DNA from: Beroe forskalii
Taxonomy: Eukaryota; Ctenophora; Nuda; Beroida; Beroidae
Length of the DNA stretch: 64,000 nucleotides
Direction of reading: 5' to 3'
NCBI GenBank assembly: GCA_011033025.1
Contig: WFMF01000239.1
Span: 186,001 to 250,000 of the forward strand
Shown: in pieces, positions 1 to 11,585 of the stretch
Layout of the letters: each line of letters begins with the position of its first letter
Position numbering within the stretch: position 1 is the stretch's first letter
Notes under the pieces: generated by a model
Database searches by the model: none
What the model was told of the DNA's origin: nothing
What the model saw: only the letters and a program-made list of their open reading frames with translations
Position numbers and translations under genes: made by a program

Positions 1-1560
1 GACTTCTCTATGTATGCTGATGACACCTGCCTTATATTGGGGATAAAAAAGGAGAACTATGATAATGTTATGAGATCAGAACTGGTTAAGGTTGTCGACT
101 GGTTTTCTAGTAATGAACTTGCCTTGAATATAGATAAAACAGACTATCTTAACTTTGGACCACACTATAACAAAGTTTACGTAAATAAAGGTGAATACGA
201 CCTTAGTGAACTTCATAATGCTTTACCACACTACCTATTTTTACCTGAATACTGGGAAGAAGGGGATCCAGATCATCATGAAATTAACAAAAAGGGAGAA
301 TTTGTCCTACAGGAACTTTACAAAGTTTGCCCCAGGTACTTGCTTAATGAATGTATATGTATGCCAGACAATAGTCTTATTTCTCAACCTGATAGTGTTA
401 AGTATCTCGGGGTGTACTTTGATAATAGACTGAACTTCAAAAAACATATCGATATATTATGCTGTAAAATTAGCAGAATGGTTGGTATTTTTTGGAAATG
501 TGACCATATGAGTATTGAAACTAAGAGAATGGCATATCAAGGATTAGTAGAATCACATTTAAACTATAGCATTTCATCCTGGGGATCATCCCTTATTACG
601 AACCATATTAACAACCCTGGCAGGAATGATAATAATGTTAATAATATCATACCAGGTACAAAATAAAGTAATTAGAGCAATATTTAGGAAGCCACGATAC
701 CTGAAGAAAGAGAAAACTTATACCAGCATGTCAGCACTGTACAAAGATCTCAAAGTGCTCAAAATACAAGATCTCTACAGTTATAGCCTAGCCTTAACTG
801 CTCATGAATATTTTTACTCTGATACTCTTCCAGAGAAACTTGCAGACAATCTTGTAAAGAAAAGTACAATTTCTAATGTAAGGACACGAAACAATGCTCT
901 TGACTTAAGTTATATGAAGCCCAGAATTACATCAACATTCAAAAAACCTAGTGTTGCTGTATCTGTGATCTGGAATAATTTACCTAATGATTTGCGGTCT
1001 ATTAAATCCATGACCACATTCAAGGATAAGCTTAAAGAAATGTATCTAAATTCATACTGATATTAAGATCATACAACTTACTGTAATACTCTCTGTGTTA
1101 CTAACTGTTTTTAATTTTTTGATACCGGTATATTCTGTGTTTGTGTGGGTGGGGTTGACACCGACGAGAAAGTTGTGAGGGTATACAAAGCAAATTTAAA
1201 CTTCCTAAGCCGGGGAACGCTCTTTCTAGCCAGTAGGCTATTGCGGACTCCGGCTGTTTATAGCTTAATCACTCCCTTTAAAAATTGCCATTTGTCAAAT
1301 TTCTGCTTCCATGCTTTCGAACTATCTTGATTGTTGTGCCTATAGCGAGCGATAGTTCACTACGAAAGTTAATTTTAATAATGACATTAATTCGTATTTT
1401 TCATAGTTGTATCATTAATTAATAGCATTTATAAGTATATTATGATATAGTTCAATACTTTGATAAATATCCCTAAGAGCAGTATTCAATCGGAGTGACA
1501 TTGTCAAATAATTTCCAATTATAAAGTTTTATTCTTCTTATTCTTATTCTTATGATAACG
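1..1560 (+). mobile_element. Non-LTR retrotransposon (LINE, CR1/jockey-like), 5'-truncated copy 1
   Basis: The window opens inside a reverse-transcriptase reading frame. The catalytic YADD motif (MYADDTCLI) is encoded at bases 10-36, followed by the thumb and C-terminal region typical of animal LINEs (e.g. HIDILCCKISRMVGIFWK, then WGSS). The frame runs to about 642. It is broken there relative to copy 2, because roughly 22-25 bases around 655 are missing, and resumes in another frame to the stop at 1060. A 3' untranslated tail of about 490 bases follows and ends in a (TTATTC)n-like microsatellite near 1530-1552, as is usual for LINE 3' ends. The same tail recurs at 5930-6420 (minus) and 40140-40630. 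The CR1/jockey assignment is from motif style only. The copy is dead: frame broken, 5' end outside the window. Confidence 0.85.
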
Positions 1561-1744
1561 TTACATGTAATTAACTAATACAACAACTGTAAACTTGATT
1601 ACGAGGTGGTTCATTAAAATCGGCCAAAAGTTGATTAAGTAATATATAAACGATACCTAACAGACCTCTCTTAACCCCGGTAATGACGTCATCAACACAC
1701 CATTCTAACCCCTGATAATGACGTCATTAAACCCTGTTTTTCAG

Positions 1745-2549
1745 AACTGGAACTACAGACCGCACATCAAGAAAGCCGTCTGGGTCATCGTGTTTTCCTC
1801 CCTGGCTCTTCTTCTGGAGGTATTATTGCGGCAGATTACAGTTCACGTGGTATTTTGTAGGTCACGTGGTTACAGATTTGAAATGGCACAATATTTGTAA
1901 CAGATTTTTGGCACTTTTCTCAAATAATACCATTTTTGTTGATGAATTTTCGCCCCTTTTTCAAATGTTACCTTTCTGTTGCCTAATTTTGGTGCTTCCC
2001 TGAGACCGTCCTATGGATGGTCGCCCATCCAGAATTACGTGGTATTTTGTAGTGGTAAGTTAAGCTACATTGGAGACGTTTTATTAAGAATTATAACATG
2101 ATCGATGTGAACCTTTAAACCCCCCAGACTCATTAATCATATTCCTTAACTTCAGACATAGTTGGAATTGTATTTATAAGCTTCCATGACGTGTTTCTCT
2201 CATATTAATATTCGTGGGGGACTTATCTCGTTGCTACTGTGAATACAAATTAAACTCTGAATCTCACTCATAGTTTTTACCTCGCAGTTTGAACCGCAGT
2301 TTAGTGTGCGTGCCGTGCGGCGTGTAGACATGTTATTCATTTCTTTACGCCGCGCAAACTGACGCCACACACAAAACTGTAGTTCAAACTGTCACCGTTT
2401 AAAGTTGTTTCTCTAAAACTTAAAGTTGTTCTCTAGAATTTTAACATTCATTTGTTTCAGCTGGGGGACTTCCCGCCTTACTACGGCGTGTTTGATGCCC
2501 ATGCCCTGTGGCACGCTGCCACCGTACCTATCACTGTTATCTGGTGGAG
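1745..2549 (+). CDS. PGAP3: PGAP3 (post-GPI attachment to proteins 3), two internal exons of a partial gene
   Basis: Two exons with good splice sites are visible: 1745-1819 (after a TTTTTCAG acceptor, ending GAG|GTATTA) and 2461-2549 (after GTTTCAG, ending AG|GTAATC). They join in phase and encode NWNYRPHIKKAVWVIVFSS... then LGDFPPYYGVFDAHALWH and ATVPITVIWW. This matches the last membrane segments of PGAP3/Per1, whose human counterpart has DFPPLFWVLDAHAIWH. PGAP3 is a Golgi multi-pass membrane protein needed for fatty-acid remodelling of GPI anchors, in which it removes an unsaturated acyl chain. The conserved D and H of the DAHALWH motif, characteristic of the CREST hydrolase superfamily, are present. 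Earlier exons must lie left of the window, so LINE copy 1 sits in an intron of this gene. I could not find the short last exon; it should lie downstream of the minisatellite at 2577. Confidence 0.8.
2286..2390. repeat. Imperfect hairpin with GC-rich stem
   Basis: The left arm, from CAGTTTGAAC to about GCGGCGTGT, and the right arm, from ACGCCGCGC to GTTCAAACTG, are reverse complements with mismatches. They enclose a short AT-rich loop and lie in the intron between the two PGAP3 exons. The outermost ten bases pair exactly. This may be a tiny MITE. Confidence 0.5.
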
Positions 2550-2576
2550 GTAATCAGAGGGGCGTGTCGAACTCCT

Positions 2577-2741
2577 ACGTGCGCGGCGTAATTGTGCGCG
2601 GCGTAATTGTGCGCGGCGTAATTGTGCGCGGCTTTTTCGTGCGCGGCGTAATTGTGCGCGGGGTAATTGTGCGCGGCGTAATTGTGCGCGGCGTAATTGT
2701 GCGCGGCGTAATTGTGCGCGGCGTAATTGTGCGCGGCTCAA
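2577..2741. repeat. 15-bp GC-rich minisatellite in PGAP3 intron
   Basis: About eleven tandem copies of GTGCGCGGCGTAATT start 28 bases after the exon donor at 2549. One unit is altered (GGCTTTTTC in place of the usual core). The unit is a multiple of three, so long open frames (VRGVI repeats on plus, AQLRR repeats on minus) are artefacts and not genes. A related inverted stretch (GATTACGCCGCAC) follows at about 2773. Confidence 0.9.
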
Positions 2742-2769
2742 TTCCTGTTATTAACAGCCACTGAGAAGC

Positions 2770-3837
2770 GCACGATTACGCCGCACATTGAAAAGCCGCG
2801 CAAATAGGAGTTTGACTCGTCACCGTAAGAGTGTGTTTAGTGTTGTGATGATTTTATTTAGTATTACGTAACAGCGCTGACTTTTGGCAAGTTCGGAACG
2901 ATATTAGGTCCATTATTTCCATAGTCAATCATTAAACTCGGCAAAAGTAACAAAGGCACCCGGCTTCAAGCAGGGGCCTCAGGAGTAAGGTGCAACAAAT
3001 CTCATTGATAATACAATCTCATAAATGATACAACAATCAAAAATATGGGCTATAGTATCTGCGGATATCAACTAGAATCATTATAAATTATTGTACAACA
3101 ACTAATTATGCTTATACACTGCTAATATACTGCAGTAACAAGATCAAAGTTGAGAAAAGTTGACAATAAGCACTGACAGTTACCGAAATTTAGAGAATTC
3201 AAGGACACATATTTTTATACTATATTATAATTGTACTGTTGATTTGTTGGTCTAGTAACCCCGCTGGTTTGGATGTGATCAGCCCATTTTGTCTCTTTCA
3301 GGTTCCGTTGTCACATCCAAACCCGCGGGGGTTACTAGACCAACCGTCCAACGGTTTTGGTGGTGATATCTTGACAGATGTATGTTTGAACCCATGTTAC
3401 TTGCCCAAAGGCAGTTTGGACCACGTAACTTGCCCTCACGTAGTCCGAACCCACGTTATAAGCCCACACGCAAGTCTAACCCACGTTACTCACCCTGACG
3501 AAGTCCAAAACTACGTTATTCTAACTTGGATTTACTAGAATTGACATATTTCTTAATTTCTACAAATCATCCATGTGAACTCACGCTGTCACTGGGGGCA
3601 CCCGGGGGTTCCCCAGTTGGACTTTCTGTCTGACTTGGTGGTGCAGGAGGCGGGTGCAGTGAGAATCTGCCAGTCTGTATAAGCTTTCTCGTTGGGTGTT
3701 TGAAGGCTTTGAGATGGGAGCTGTTCTGCTGAAGGACAGAGTTCATCCTCTTCTGCTTGTACAGTGTCATGTTCTGAGTCATGGTTGATGTTGATGTAGA
3801 ACAATGAAAGAAGACGAATGATTCATAAGTTAGGATG
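2770..3837. other. Non-coding stretch with one hairpin (3246-3344)
   Basis: No gene is supported here. The only structure is a strong hairpin at 3246-3344, whose arms of about 32 bases (beginning GTTGGTCTAGTAACCCCG and ending CGGGGGTTACTAGACCAAC) enclose a ~34-base loop. Bases 3410-3535 hold loose repeats of CCCACGTTAC/GTAACTTGCCC type. Bases 3567-3804 (minus) contain overlapping short frames that I cannot tie to any family. Confidence 0.6.
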
Positions 3838-4095
3838 CTAGGCTAGGATGCTATCCTTTCTGATGTTGGTGTACTTCTGGCAGGGTTGACACTTCCAGAT
3901 GTGGAGATCTGCTGATTTGGAAGCTGCACAGGGCTGGAGGGTCATCTGGCCGTTGCAGGAGACTGTCTGTTTCAGGACTTGGTGATTGAAGAGGAAGGTC
4001 CTGGAGGAGTCTTTTGTTGCGGTGATACCAGTGATCTCCTCGTGCAGGCTGATCTGTGCTGACTGGAAGGCATATTGAAACTGATAGTTTAACAT
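3838..4095 (-). CDS. Possible small hypothetical protein, 85 residues
   Basis: An 85-codon minus-strand frame starts MLNYQFQYAFQSAQ and carries four cysteines late in the protein (VSCNGQMTLQPC ... KCQPCQKY), which could suit a small metal-binding or disulphide fold. A TATAAATAG box lies on the minus strand at about 4112-4120, only about 20 bases before this ATG. If that box is used, transcription would start near or inside the frame. I recognise no family. The frame could equally be chance or part of a repeat. Confidence 0.2.
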   Translation of the reverse strand: MLNYQFQYAFQSAQISLHEEITGITATKDSSRTFLFNHQVLKQTVSCNGQMTLQPCAASKSADLHIWKCQPCQKYTNIRKDSILA

Positions 4096-5364
4096 CCTCG
4101 ATCCCTCTATTTATATCAAATTCAGTGTGGTATTAGGTTACGTTTTGAGATGCTATCAGACCTGCCATCTGATTAGTTGCCCTAATTACAGCTAATTTGG
4201 GTTCCGACTAGGTTCCGAGTAAGGTCCGATTAGGTTCCGACTAAGTTCCGATTAGGTTCCGACTAAGTTCCGACAAGGTTCCACTTATCCCGGTCGGTCT
4301 TCGTTAATACTGCCCAATTTTGAATAGGCTCAAAATTCTAAAATATAAATTGTACCATTTCAGGAAAAGGCCAAAAAATGACCAGCCAAAATGATACCTT
4401 CCCCTAAATTTCCCAACAAAACTGTACAACTTCCAGAAAGATCTGATAATACCTATAAAAATCCAAGCAAATATGGTACCTTTTTCAAAAAAGAAACTCC
4501 TTGAACCCCCATTACTCCCCACCCCATGTATAAGTATGGGCCTCTTCAAAAAATATAGACTTACCCAATCCTGGTTCAGTACCATAGCGATGAAGAGATC
4601 TTGATAGATTTTGTATAGAAGCCCTCAATAAACTTTCCTTTTCTTCTGTCATAGCTAAAATCTAAAATGTGGATTTTTGTTTAAGGGCAAAAGAGACTGT
4701 ACTTGAATACAAAAAGAGCTAGTACTTTACAAGCAATAGCTCTCAGAAGACATTGACAACTGATTTTGAAGGGAAATGATGCACCTACTTGCATCCTATC
4801 ACATCTCAACTATAGGCTACTAAACAATTTAAGTAAGATCATCTGAATTTCAGTTGAAGGGTTAAATGTTCATAAATTGTCCTGACTACCATATAATGTA
4901 ACATGAAAGCATTAATCTCAAAGCCATAGGAAGCCTAGTTTAGTGGCTTATTCAGCCAAATCTAATTGAAACCACAACATCAGTAAAATGTTTGCATGGA
5001 CTATTTTTCAAACGTGAAACATATAGTAATAGGATTTATAGAAATGCAATTATAGAAATAATTGCACGAGGTGTAGCCAAGTGCAACTATTGTGCTTATT
5101 GCATGAGGTGAAGCTGAGTGTTATAACCACCAAGGAACCATGTCGGCCAATGTTTCTGGAAGGGTATGGTCGGGCATATATGTCCTCCAATCCTGTGTGT
5201 TGGGGGCACTACGGGGGCTTTAGTAAGCTTTCTGTCAACTATCTATCTATCTAACCACAACAATATTTTTTTTAAATCAAACTCATAATCTCAATCAAAT
5301 AAGGAAAAGAACTTTTTAAAGGAAAAGAAATTTATTTTTAATCATCAATTTGAAATGCACTGGT
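4096..5364. other. AT-rich intergenic DNA
   Basis: No supported gene. It contains a short degenerate tandem array of GGTTCCGACTA-like units at about 4198-4285 and a (TCTA)n run near 5243-5256. Otherwise nothing recognisable. Confidence 0.6.
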
Positions 5365-5800
5365 CCTCTACTTCTCTTCACTAAGTGTATTGCTTAATTT
5401 CTTGATGCTTGGAGTAAAGACAAAGACCATAGAGCAAGTTTCAGTTTCATTCAGGCAGTGTATGTTATGTCTACATAGAGAGACTAGATAGTGTAGGCTT
5501 TGGTTTATACTATTCTCAGATTTACTAACAATAATAATCAGGCAGGTGGTCACTGCACTTGACAGTCTATACCCTGGTACCAGGGGGTAACTGCTGGGGG
5601 CCTACCTCATAAAAAGCTTCACAGTTAAACACCACAAAAGCTGAGGTAGGTATTGGACTGGAGATGCCTGCACACCACTCATCTTGGTGTGACTCACTTA
5701 GATCCTACTGCTCTCCACATTGCATTACCTAAAGGCAATAATTTCTGCAATATGCTTCAAGATGTAAGTTGCATCAGGCTCATAACCTCCTGTAAAAAAA
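5365..5800 (-). repeat. Dispersed repeat family, copy A
   Basis: The segment from GGTCCTCTACTTCTCTTC to CCACATTGCATTACCTAAAG recurs, diverged, at 9896-10228 (opposite orientation), 10371-11045 and 11213-11340. Landmarks shared by the copies are CAAGCATCAAGAAATTAAG (or its complement), CTGGTACCAGG, and ACTCATCTTGGTGTGACTC. No coding capacity is evident. It could be a SINE, a MITE or the tail of a larger element; I found no clear terminal repeats. Confidence 0.65.
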
Positions 5801-5929
5801 TAAAACCATTGGTTAGATAGATTCTAGCACAATAATAATTGCATTTAGATGGATTTCATCCATATCAAGCACAGAACTCGAAAATTTGGAGAGTCCTGCA
5901 GAGGATTAAGTGCATGCAGTGAATAGAAT

Positions 5930-7391
5930 AAGAATAAGAATAAATAAAGAATAAAACTTTATAATTGGAAACTATTTGACAATGTCACTCCGATTGAATA
6001 CTGCTCTTAGGGATATTTATCAAAGTATTGAACTATATCATAATATAATTATAAATGCTATTAATTAATGATACAACTATGAAAAATACGAATTATTGTC
6101 ATTATTAAAATTAACTTTCGTAGTGAACTATCGCTCGCTATAGGCACAACAATCAAGATAGTTCGAAAGCATGGAAGCAGAAATTTGACAAATGGCAATT
6201 TTAAAAGGGAGTGATTAAGCTATAAACAGCCGGAGTCCGCAATAGCCTACTGGCTAGAAAGAGCGTTCCCCGGCTTAGGAAGTTTAAATTTGCTTTGTAT
6301 ACCCTCACAACTTTCTCGTCGGTGTCAACCCCACCCACACAAACAAAGAATATACCGGTATCAAAAAAATAACACAGTTAGTAACACAGAGAGTATTACA
6401 GTAAGTTGATGTGATCTTAATATCAGTATGAATTTAGATACATTTCTTTAAGCTTATCCTTGAATGTGGTCATGGATTTAATAGACCGCAAATCATTAGG
6501 TAAATTATTCCAGATCACAGATACAGCAACACTAGGTTTTCTGAATGTTGATGTAATTCTGGGCTTCATATAACTTAAGTCAAGAGCATTGTTTCGTGTC
6601 CTTACATTAGAAATTGTACTTTTCTTTAAAAGATTGTCTGCAAGTTTCTCTGGAAGAGTGTCAGAGTAAAAATATTCATGAGCAGTTAAGGCTAGGCTAT
6701 AACTGTAGAGATCTTGTATTTTGAGTACTTTGAGATCTTTGTACAGTGCTGACATACTGGTATAGGTTTTCTCTTTCTTCAGGTATCGTGGCTTCCTAAA
6801 TATTGCTCTAATTACTTTATTTTGAACCGTTACTAATTGCTTTAGCACACCTGGTATGATATTAATATTATTATCATTACTGCCTGGGTTGTTAATATGG
6901 TTCGTAATAAGGGATGATCCCCAGGAAGAAATACTATAGTTTAAATGTGATTCTACTAATCCATGATATGCCATTCTCTTAGTTTCAATACTCATATGGT
7001 CACATTTCCAGAAAATACCAACCATTCTGCTTATTTTACAGCATAATATATCAATATGTTTTTTGAAGTTTAGTCTATTATCAAGGTACACCCCGAGGTA
7101 TTTAACACTATCAGGTTGAGAAATAAGACTATTGTCTGGCATACATATACATTCATTAAGCAAGTACCTGGGGCAAACTTTGTAAAGTTCCTGTAGGACA
7201 AATTCTCCCTTTTTGTTAATTTCATGATGATCTGGATCCCCTTCTTCCCAGTAATCAGGTAAAAATAGATACTGTGGTAAAGCATTATGAAGTTCACCAA
7301 GGTCATATTCACCTTTATTTACGTAAACTTTTTTATAGTGTGGAGGGTAGGGTAACATTCTACTCATTGCATTGAGCAAAGACAAATGCAA
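5930..7391 (-). mobile_element. LINE copy 2, minus strand, 5'-truncated
   Basis: This is nearly the same element as copy 1 at 1-1560. On the minus strand a single open frame of about 320 codons (7391-6423) covers the reverse-transcriptase C-terminal region (HIDILCCKISRMVGIFWK, WGSSLITNHI, RAIFRKPRYLKKEK) to the terminal KEMYLNSY. Its 3' tail ends in a (GAATAA)n-type microsatellite at about 5925-5955. The catalytic YADD region is absent, so the copy is truncated and cannot be active. The frame is intact across the point where copy 1 lost about 22-25 bases, which suggests that this insertion is relatively recent. Confidence 0.85.
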
Positions 7392-7494
7392 TTATTTCCA
7401 TTATCATAATATCATATGCTTAGGAATCCTATTCTTTGATTATAAAATGTTGATCCAACTATGCTATCATTTATACCTGTCCACAACATGAACC

Positions 7495-7825
7495 AGTTTC
7501 AGACCAAATGTCCGAATGTCCGAATGTGCAGCGCACAAATTTTGACTATTTCACTCATAAAGCCATTTGATCGATACCAAAATTTGCGTGGACACAGTTT
7601 ATGGCATGAGACAGCATCTCGAAACTGAACTTATTTTAATTTTGCAATATCTTCTTCATTTTCGGATGAAAATGCTTCAAATTTTCACAGACGCTGTCTA
7701 ATGTCACTAACTGTATCTATGCAAATTTTGTATCTATGCAAATTTTGGTATCGATTGGACATTCACAAATGGTTTTATGAGTGAAATGGTCAAAATTTGC
7801 GCGCAGCACTTTCGGTCCGAAACTA
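7495..7825. mobile_element. MITE with ~90-bp terminal inverted repeats
   Basis: The left end (AGTTTCAGACCAAATGTCCG, then TTTCACTCATAAAGCC and GATACCAAAATTTGC) is the reverse complement of the right end (GCAAATTTTGGTATCGAT ... TTATGAGTGAAATGG ... TTCGGTCCGAAACT). A short, partly duplicated middle (ATCTATGCAAATTTTG twice) lies between. There is no coding capacity. I could not define a target-site duplication with confidence. Confidence 0.7.
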
Positions 7826-9895
7826 ATTCATTTTGTGCACAGTACCCTTGTTTGGTCTTCATCTAACCAGAAGCGTCGCACTGCACCGCCGACTTCGTGC
7901 GAGAAATTACAAGGGTCCTGGTTAGGCAAAAGTCACGTCGTGCTGGACGTCACCAGAGCGTTTCTCAGGGAAGCGCGTGACATACCTACGCCGCTGGCTT
8001 AGAATTATGAAAATGAAAGCAAACCATAACAATTCATGAAAAATTTTAGAGTATTAATCAGTTTGAAACTTAACGGCCGCCCGCGCCGCACGCAAAAGAG
8101 GGCTATTGTTATTATTGTTAAAGTAAACCAGGGCCTTAGTTTCGTGGACAGAGTGCGCGGCGCGGCAAGTGCTAAACCTAATGCTAACCTCGTGTATATC
8201 CCTGTGTGGTTCGCTCTTCTCCAATTTGTTGACGTTGCAGTTGTCTGACTTCATTTAACCAGATAGCGAGGATTCGAGGGTTCAGGCAACGTCCGACAAT
8301 CTCCGGTTAACCACACGGCGCGTACACACACACACACCCAGCAGGCTTTTTTAAGCCCGCATAGGCGTTCCCCTAACCGTGCGCGTAACCAGGGTCCTGG
8401 TTAGGGCAAGCATAGGTGTGTGTGTACGCCGCGCGCTTCCATATGGGGCTCGCGCCGCGCGAGCCAAACAGTGATATACGTCGCGTGGATATAAGGCTAA
8501 GGGTTCATGAAAAACAAAAATATGCATCAAGATCAAATTCTTTTAGCTTCTGTACAATTTACTAACCATTTTAACCACTGTTTTGGTGAGTTAGGGTAGT
8601 AAACAATGCCAAGGTGTTAAAAAGGCAGTGAAAATGAAAGTAGTGACCAAAATAATGATTTAAATAAAATGTTCAATTTGAGCTCCTGCTAAGAGATTTC
8701 AATTTCCTAAAGTAAAACAACTGTCTTGTGCTTCATCACAATTAATTTAACACTCACACCATTGCAACAATGAAACAAACCTAAACTGTGAATCATCAGG
8801 GTTTACTTGACTGATTTGAGGGCCTCTGTATGTCATCTATACGCCTATAAAACACATAAAGATAAGTTTAATAATTACCTGTTAGACAATCCTTTTATAG
8901 CAAGGAAAAAAGGTATAAATATTTATACTCATTAATACAGTATTTTTACTGGGATTATTTTTTCAGTTTATGTTTCTTGTATTTTTAAAATTGATATTCA
9001 AATATGTTATGACTTTATAATAGCAGTATAGGAAATTTTGTGGCAGAATGCAAGCTTTCACCTGTATGTATATTATGAAGAAATGAGCCTGCCTTATGTT
9101 ATTTATGATTGGTACCTGCTTGTGGTACAATGCTTATGTTTTTAACTTATTGTTGTATTTCGAGTACCTTGTTAGGGTACATGATGAGTGAATAAGTGTG
9201 GCGAGGAATTATATCCAATCGTGTTGTTGTATGACAAAATTTTAAACTAACTAACTAACTATCTCCGATGTGATTGTCTCATCAGCAGGTGGCTGATGCA
9301 CAATCTAAAGTTTGTGAACCTCCATCAATAGCCTTTTACTTGTTATAGCTTCAAAAGGACATTAGAAAAAATCGTGACAGACCTGTGCCATGGTATATAT
9401 CCAATCCACCATCAATTCAGAAGATAAAGAAAATGAAATCAAAATTCTTTTTTGTAGAACAAATACAGTCATCTTTGTAGTCAATCAAAATTAATTTTTA
9501 ATTGTTTGTGGACATTGTTGGTCAATAAATACTATGTTACTGTTAATTGCCAGGTTGGCGGACATATTCCATGACACAAGGTTTCACTCTGACCAGAACC
9601 CTCTTTTGTGTGTGGTGTGCACCATTGTTTCATTCCTCAAAAGTGAGCATTTGGTTAAAAAAAGCTGTGCATGTAGGAGTTAACCCCTGTAGCCCTTTTG
9701 ATTTGAACATTCTACCTTTTGGGCTGCTATGTTTGACTTCATAGAGCATGCAGATTATCATCCTCTACCATACTATCATACCAGGATTTCATGATGGAGA
9801 TGAACGTTTGCCAAAGAATCTGCATTTGCTGTGCTGCAAACATTTTTACAGGTTTCCATAACTGTTGGTAAACATTTTAGGGAGAAAGTTTATTT
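7826..9895. other. Intergenic DNA with a CpG-rich patch at about 8260-8480
   Basis: No supported gene. Bases 8260-8480 are CpG-rich and contain TTTAAGCCCGCATAGGCG and AGCATAGGTGTGTGTGTACG, the same words that head the three repeats at 14502-14960. Another CpG-rich stretch lies at 7860-8190. The remainder to 9895 is AT-rich, with nothing I recognise. Confidence 0.55.
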
Positions 9896-10228
9896 ATTTA
9901 TTCTCCAACTCCGTACTTGAACACCAACATGATCCCTCTTAGGCAATGCAATGTGGAGAGCAGTAGGATCCAAGTGGGTCACACCAAGATGAGTGGTGTG
10001 CAGGCATCTTCAGTTCAATACCTACCTCAGCTTTCGGGGTGTTGAATTGCAAGAGCTTTTCATGAGGTAGGCCCCCCAGCAGCCACCCCCTGGTACCAGG
10101 CTATAGCACAGTCAAGTGCAATGACCACCTGCCTGAATGAAACTGAAACTTGCTCTTTGGTCTTTGTTTGTACTCCAAGCATCAAGAAATTAAGCAACAC
10201 ACTTATTGAAGAGAAGTAGAGGACCAGT
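9896..10228 (+). repeat. Dispersed repeat family, copy B
   Basis: Opposite orientation to copy A at 5365-5800. It runs from CTCCAACTCCGTACTTGAAC through CCACATTGCATTGCC-type sequence (as its complement), GCCTACCTC and CTGGTACCAGG to GAAGAGAAGTAGAGGACC. Non-coding. Confidence 0.65.
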
Positions 10229-10370
10229 ATATCATGTGATTATCTTCATCAACTGCAGGTATTATTATTATTAAATCTAGACAGCATAAATAAATATACC
10301 ATCAAGCCTCTTCATGTAGGCATAACATACCCTGCAAGTAAACAAATTTTTAGGTTAAATTTTTTTTCAA

Positions 10371-11045
10371 CCAGGGGTAATTGCTGCTCTCACAATTTAA
10401 ACACCTGGAATGCTAAGGTAGGTATTGAACTGATGATGCCTGTACACCACTCATCTTGGTGTGACTCACTTAGGGATCGTTCATTAATTACGTAATCAAT
10501 TTTTGGCCATTTTCGACCCCCCTCCAATCCCTCCCCCTTGTAATCAAACGTAATTAAAGCCCAACCCCCTCTCTTGAATGGAATATTATGTAATCATGGC
10601 TTGACCCCCCCTACCCACCTTTTTGAGTTGAAAGTGAATGAAATGGACAGTGTAAATACTTTAAAATTGATTGTTTCAACTTTGGAAAAATATATGAAAA
10701 TATTGAGGTAATTCTTTAAAAATTTTGCTGAAAATGGTGCTTTTGAGTTGTTTTTCTTAAAATTTTGCTAGAAATACCAAGAATTTGTGGCAAAAAATTT
10801 CAAAAATTGTGCCAAAAATTGCATATTTTGATTACATAATCAACCACCAAACCCCCTCCCCCCTCCCCATAATCAAACATAATCATTCGAAAACACCCCC
10901 TCCCCCTGCCCTAGGTGATTACCTAATATGTGAACGATCCCTTAGATCCTACTGCTCTCCACATTGCATCAATACCTAAAGTGATTGTGTTGTTGTTCAA
11001 GTACAGAGTTGGAGAAAAGACTTGTAGACTGAGGTCTTGATGAAA
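10371..11045 (-). repeat. Dispersed repeat family, copy C, split by a nested MITE
   Basis: The copy runs 10371-10472 and resumes at 10945-11045 (GATCCTACTGCTCTCCACAT). The two parts are contiguous in copy A, which shows directly that the intervening 10473-10941 element was inserted later. Confidence 0.7.
10473..10941. mobile_element. TTA-flanked MITE (PIF/Harbinger-like) inserted in repeat copy C
   Basis: The ends are inverted repeats: GGGATCGTTCATTAATTACG on the left and, at the right, ATTACCTAATATGTGAACGATCCC (about 25 bases with mismatches). The element is flanked by TTA on both sides (10470-10472 and 10942-10944), and the empty site is seen in copy A (CACTTAGATCC). A 3-bp TWA-type duplication fits the PIF/Harbinger superfamily. 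The interior contains a second, weaker inverted pair rich in CCCCCTCC. There is no open frame of any size. Confidence 0.75.
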
Positions 11046-11212
11046 GTTTTCTCAATGAATTGAATATGTTTTCACCCTGAATTTCACAATGAAAGCAACT
11101 CTCAAGATGGAGAATTGGATCAGGATACATGCCACTCTCATTTTTATGAATGTGTGAATATTATTATCAAATATGAAATTTAAAAGGGCACAAGTACACC
11201 TGGATCCATCCA

Positions 11213-11340
11213 CTGGTCCTCTACTTCTCTTCACTAAGTGTGTTACTTAATTTCTTGTTGCTTGGAGAAAAGACAAAGACCAAAGAGCAATTTTAAGTTT
11301 CATTCAGTTAGGTGGTCACTGGTCATTGCACTTGACAGTA
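11213..11340 (-). repeat. Dispersed repeat family, copy D (fragment)
   Basis: Carries the GGTCCTCTACTTCTCTTC end of the family and extends to GCACTTGACAG. It directly abuts the (TTTG)n array. Confidence 0.6.
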
Positions 11341-11383
11341 CTAAGATAGGTTTTGAAGCTCTCAGATGCATCCTTTCACACTA

Positions 11384-11570
11384 TTGTTTTTGTTTGTTTG
11401 TTTGTTTGTTTGTTTGTTTGTTTGTTTGTTTGTTTGTTTGTTTGTTGTTTGTTTATTTTGTTGGTTTTGTTTGTTGGTTTTGTTGATTTTGTTAGTTTGT
11501 TTGTTTGTTTTGTTTTTTGTTTGTTTGTTTGTTTTTTTTGTTTGTTTGTTTGTTTGTTTTGTTGTGTTTG
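11384..11570. repeat. (TTTG)n microsatellite, imperfect
   Basis: A long run of TTTG units, interrupted by TTGGTTTTG and T-run variants. Apparent proteins through it (CLFV repeats on plus, TNKQ repeats on minus) are not genes. Confidence 0.95.
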
Positions 11571-11585
11571 CAACAGAGCTATAAC

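Noticed and set aside
2426-2764. VRGVI-repeat and AQLRR-repeat proteins
   Set aside because: Translations of the 15-bp minisatellite. The true coding part here is only the PGAP3 exon 2461-2549.
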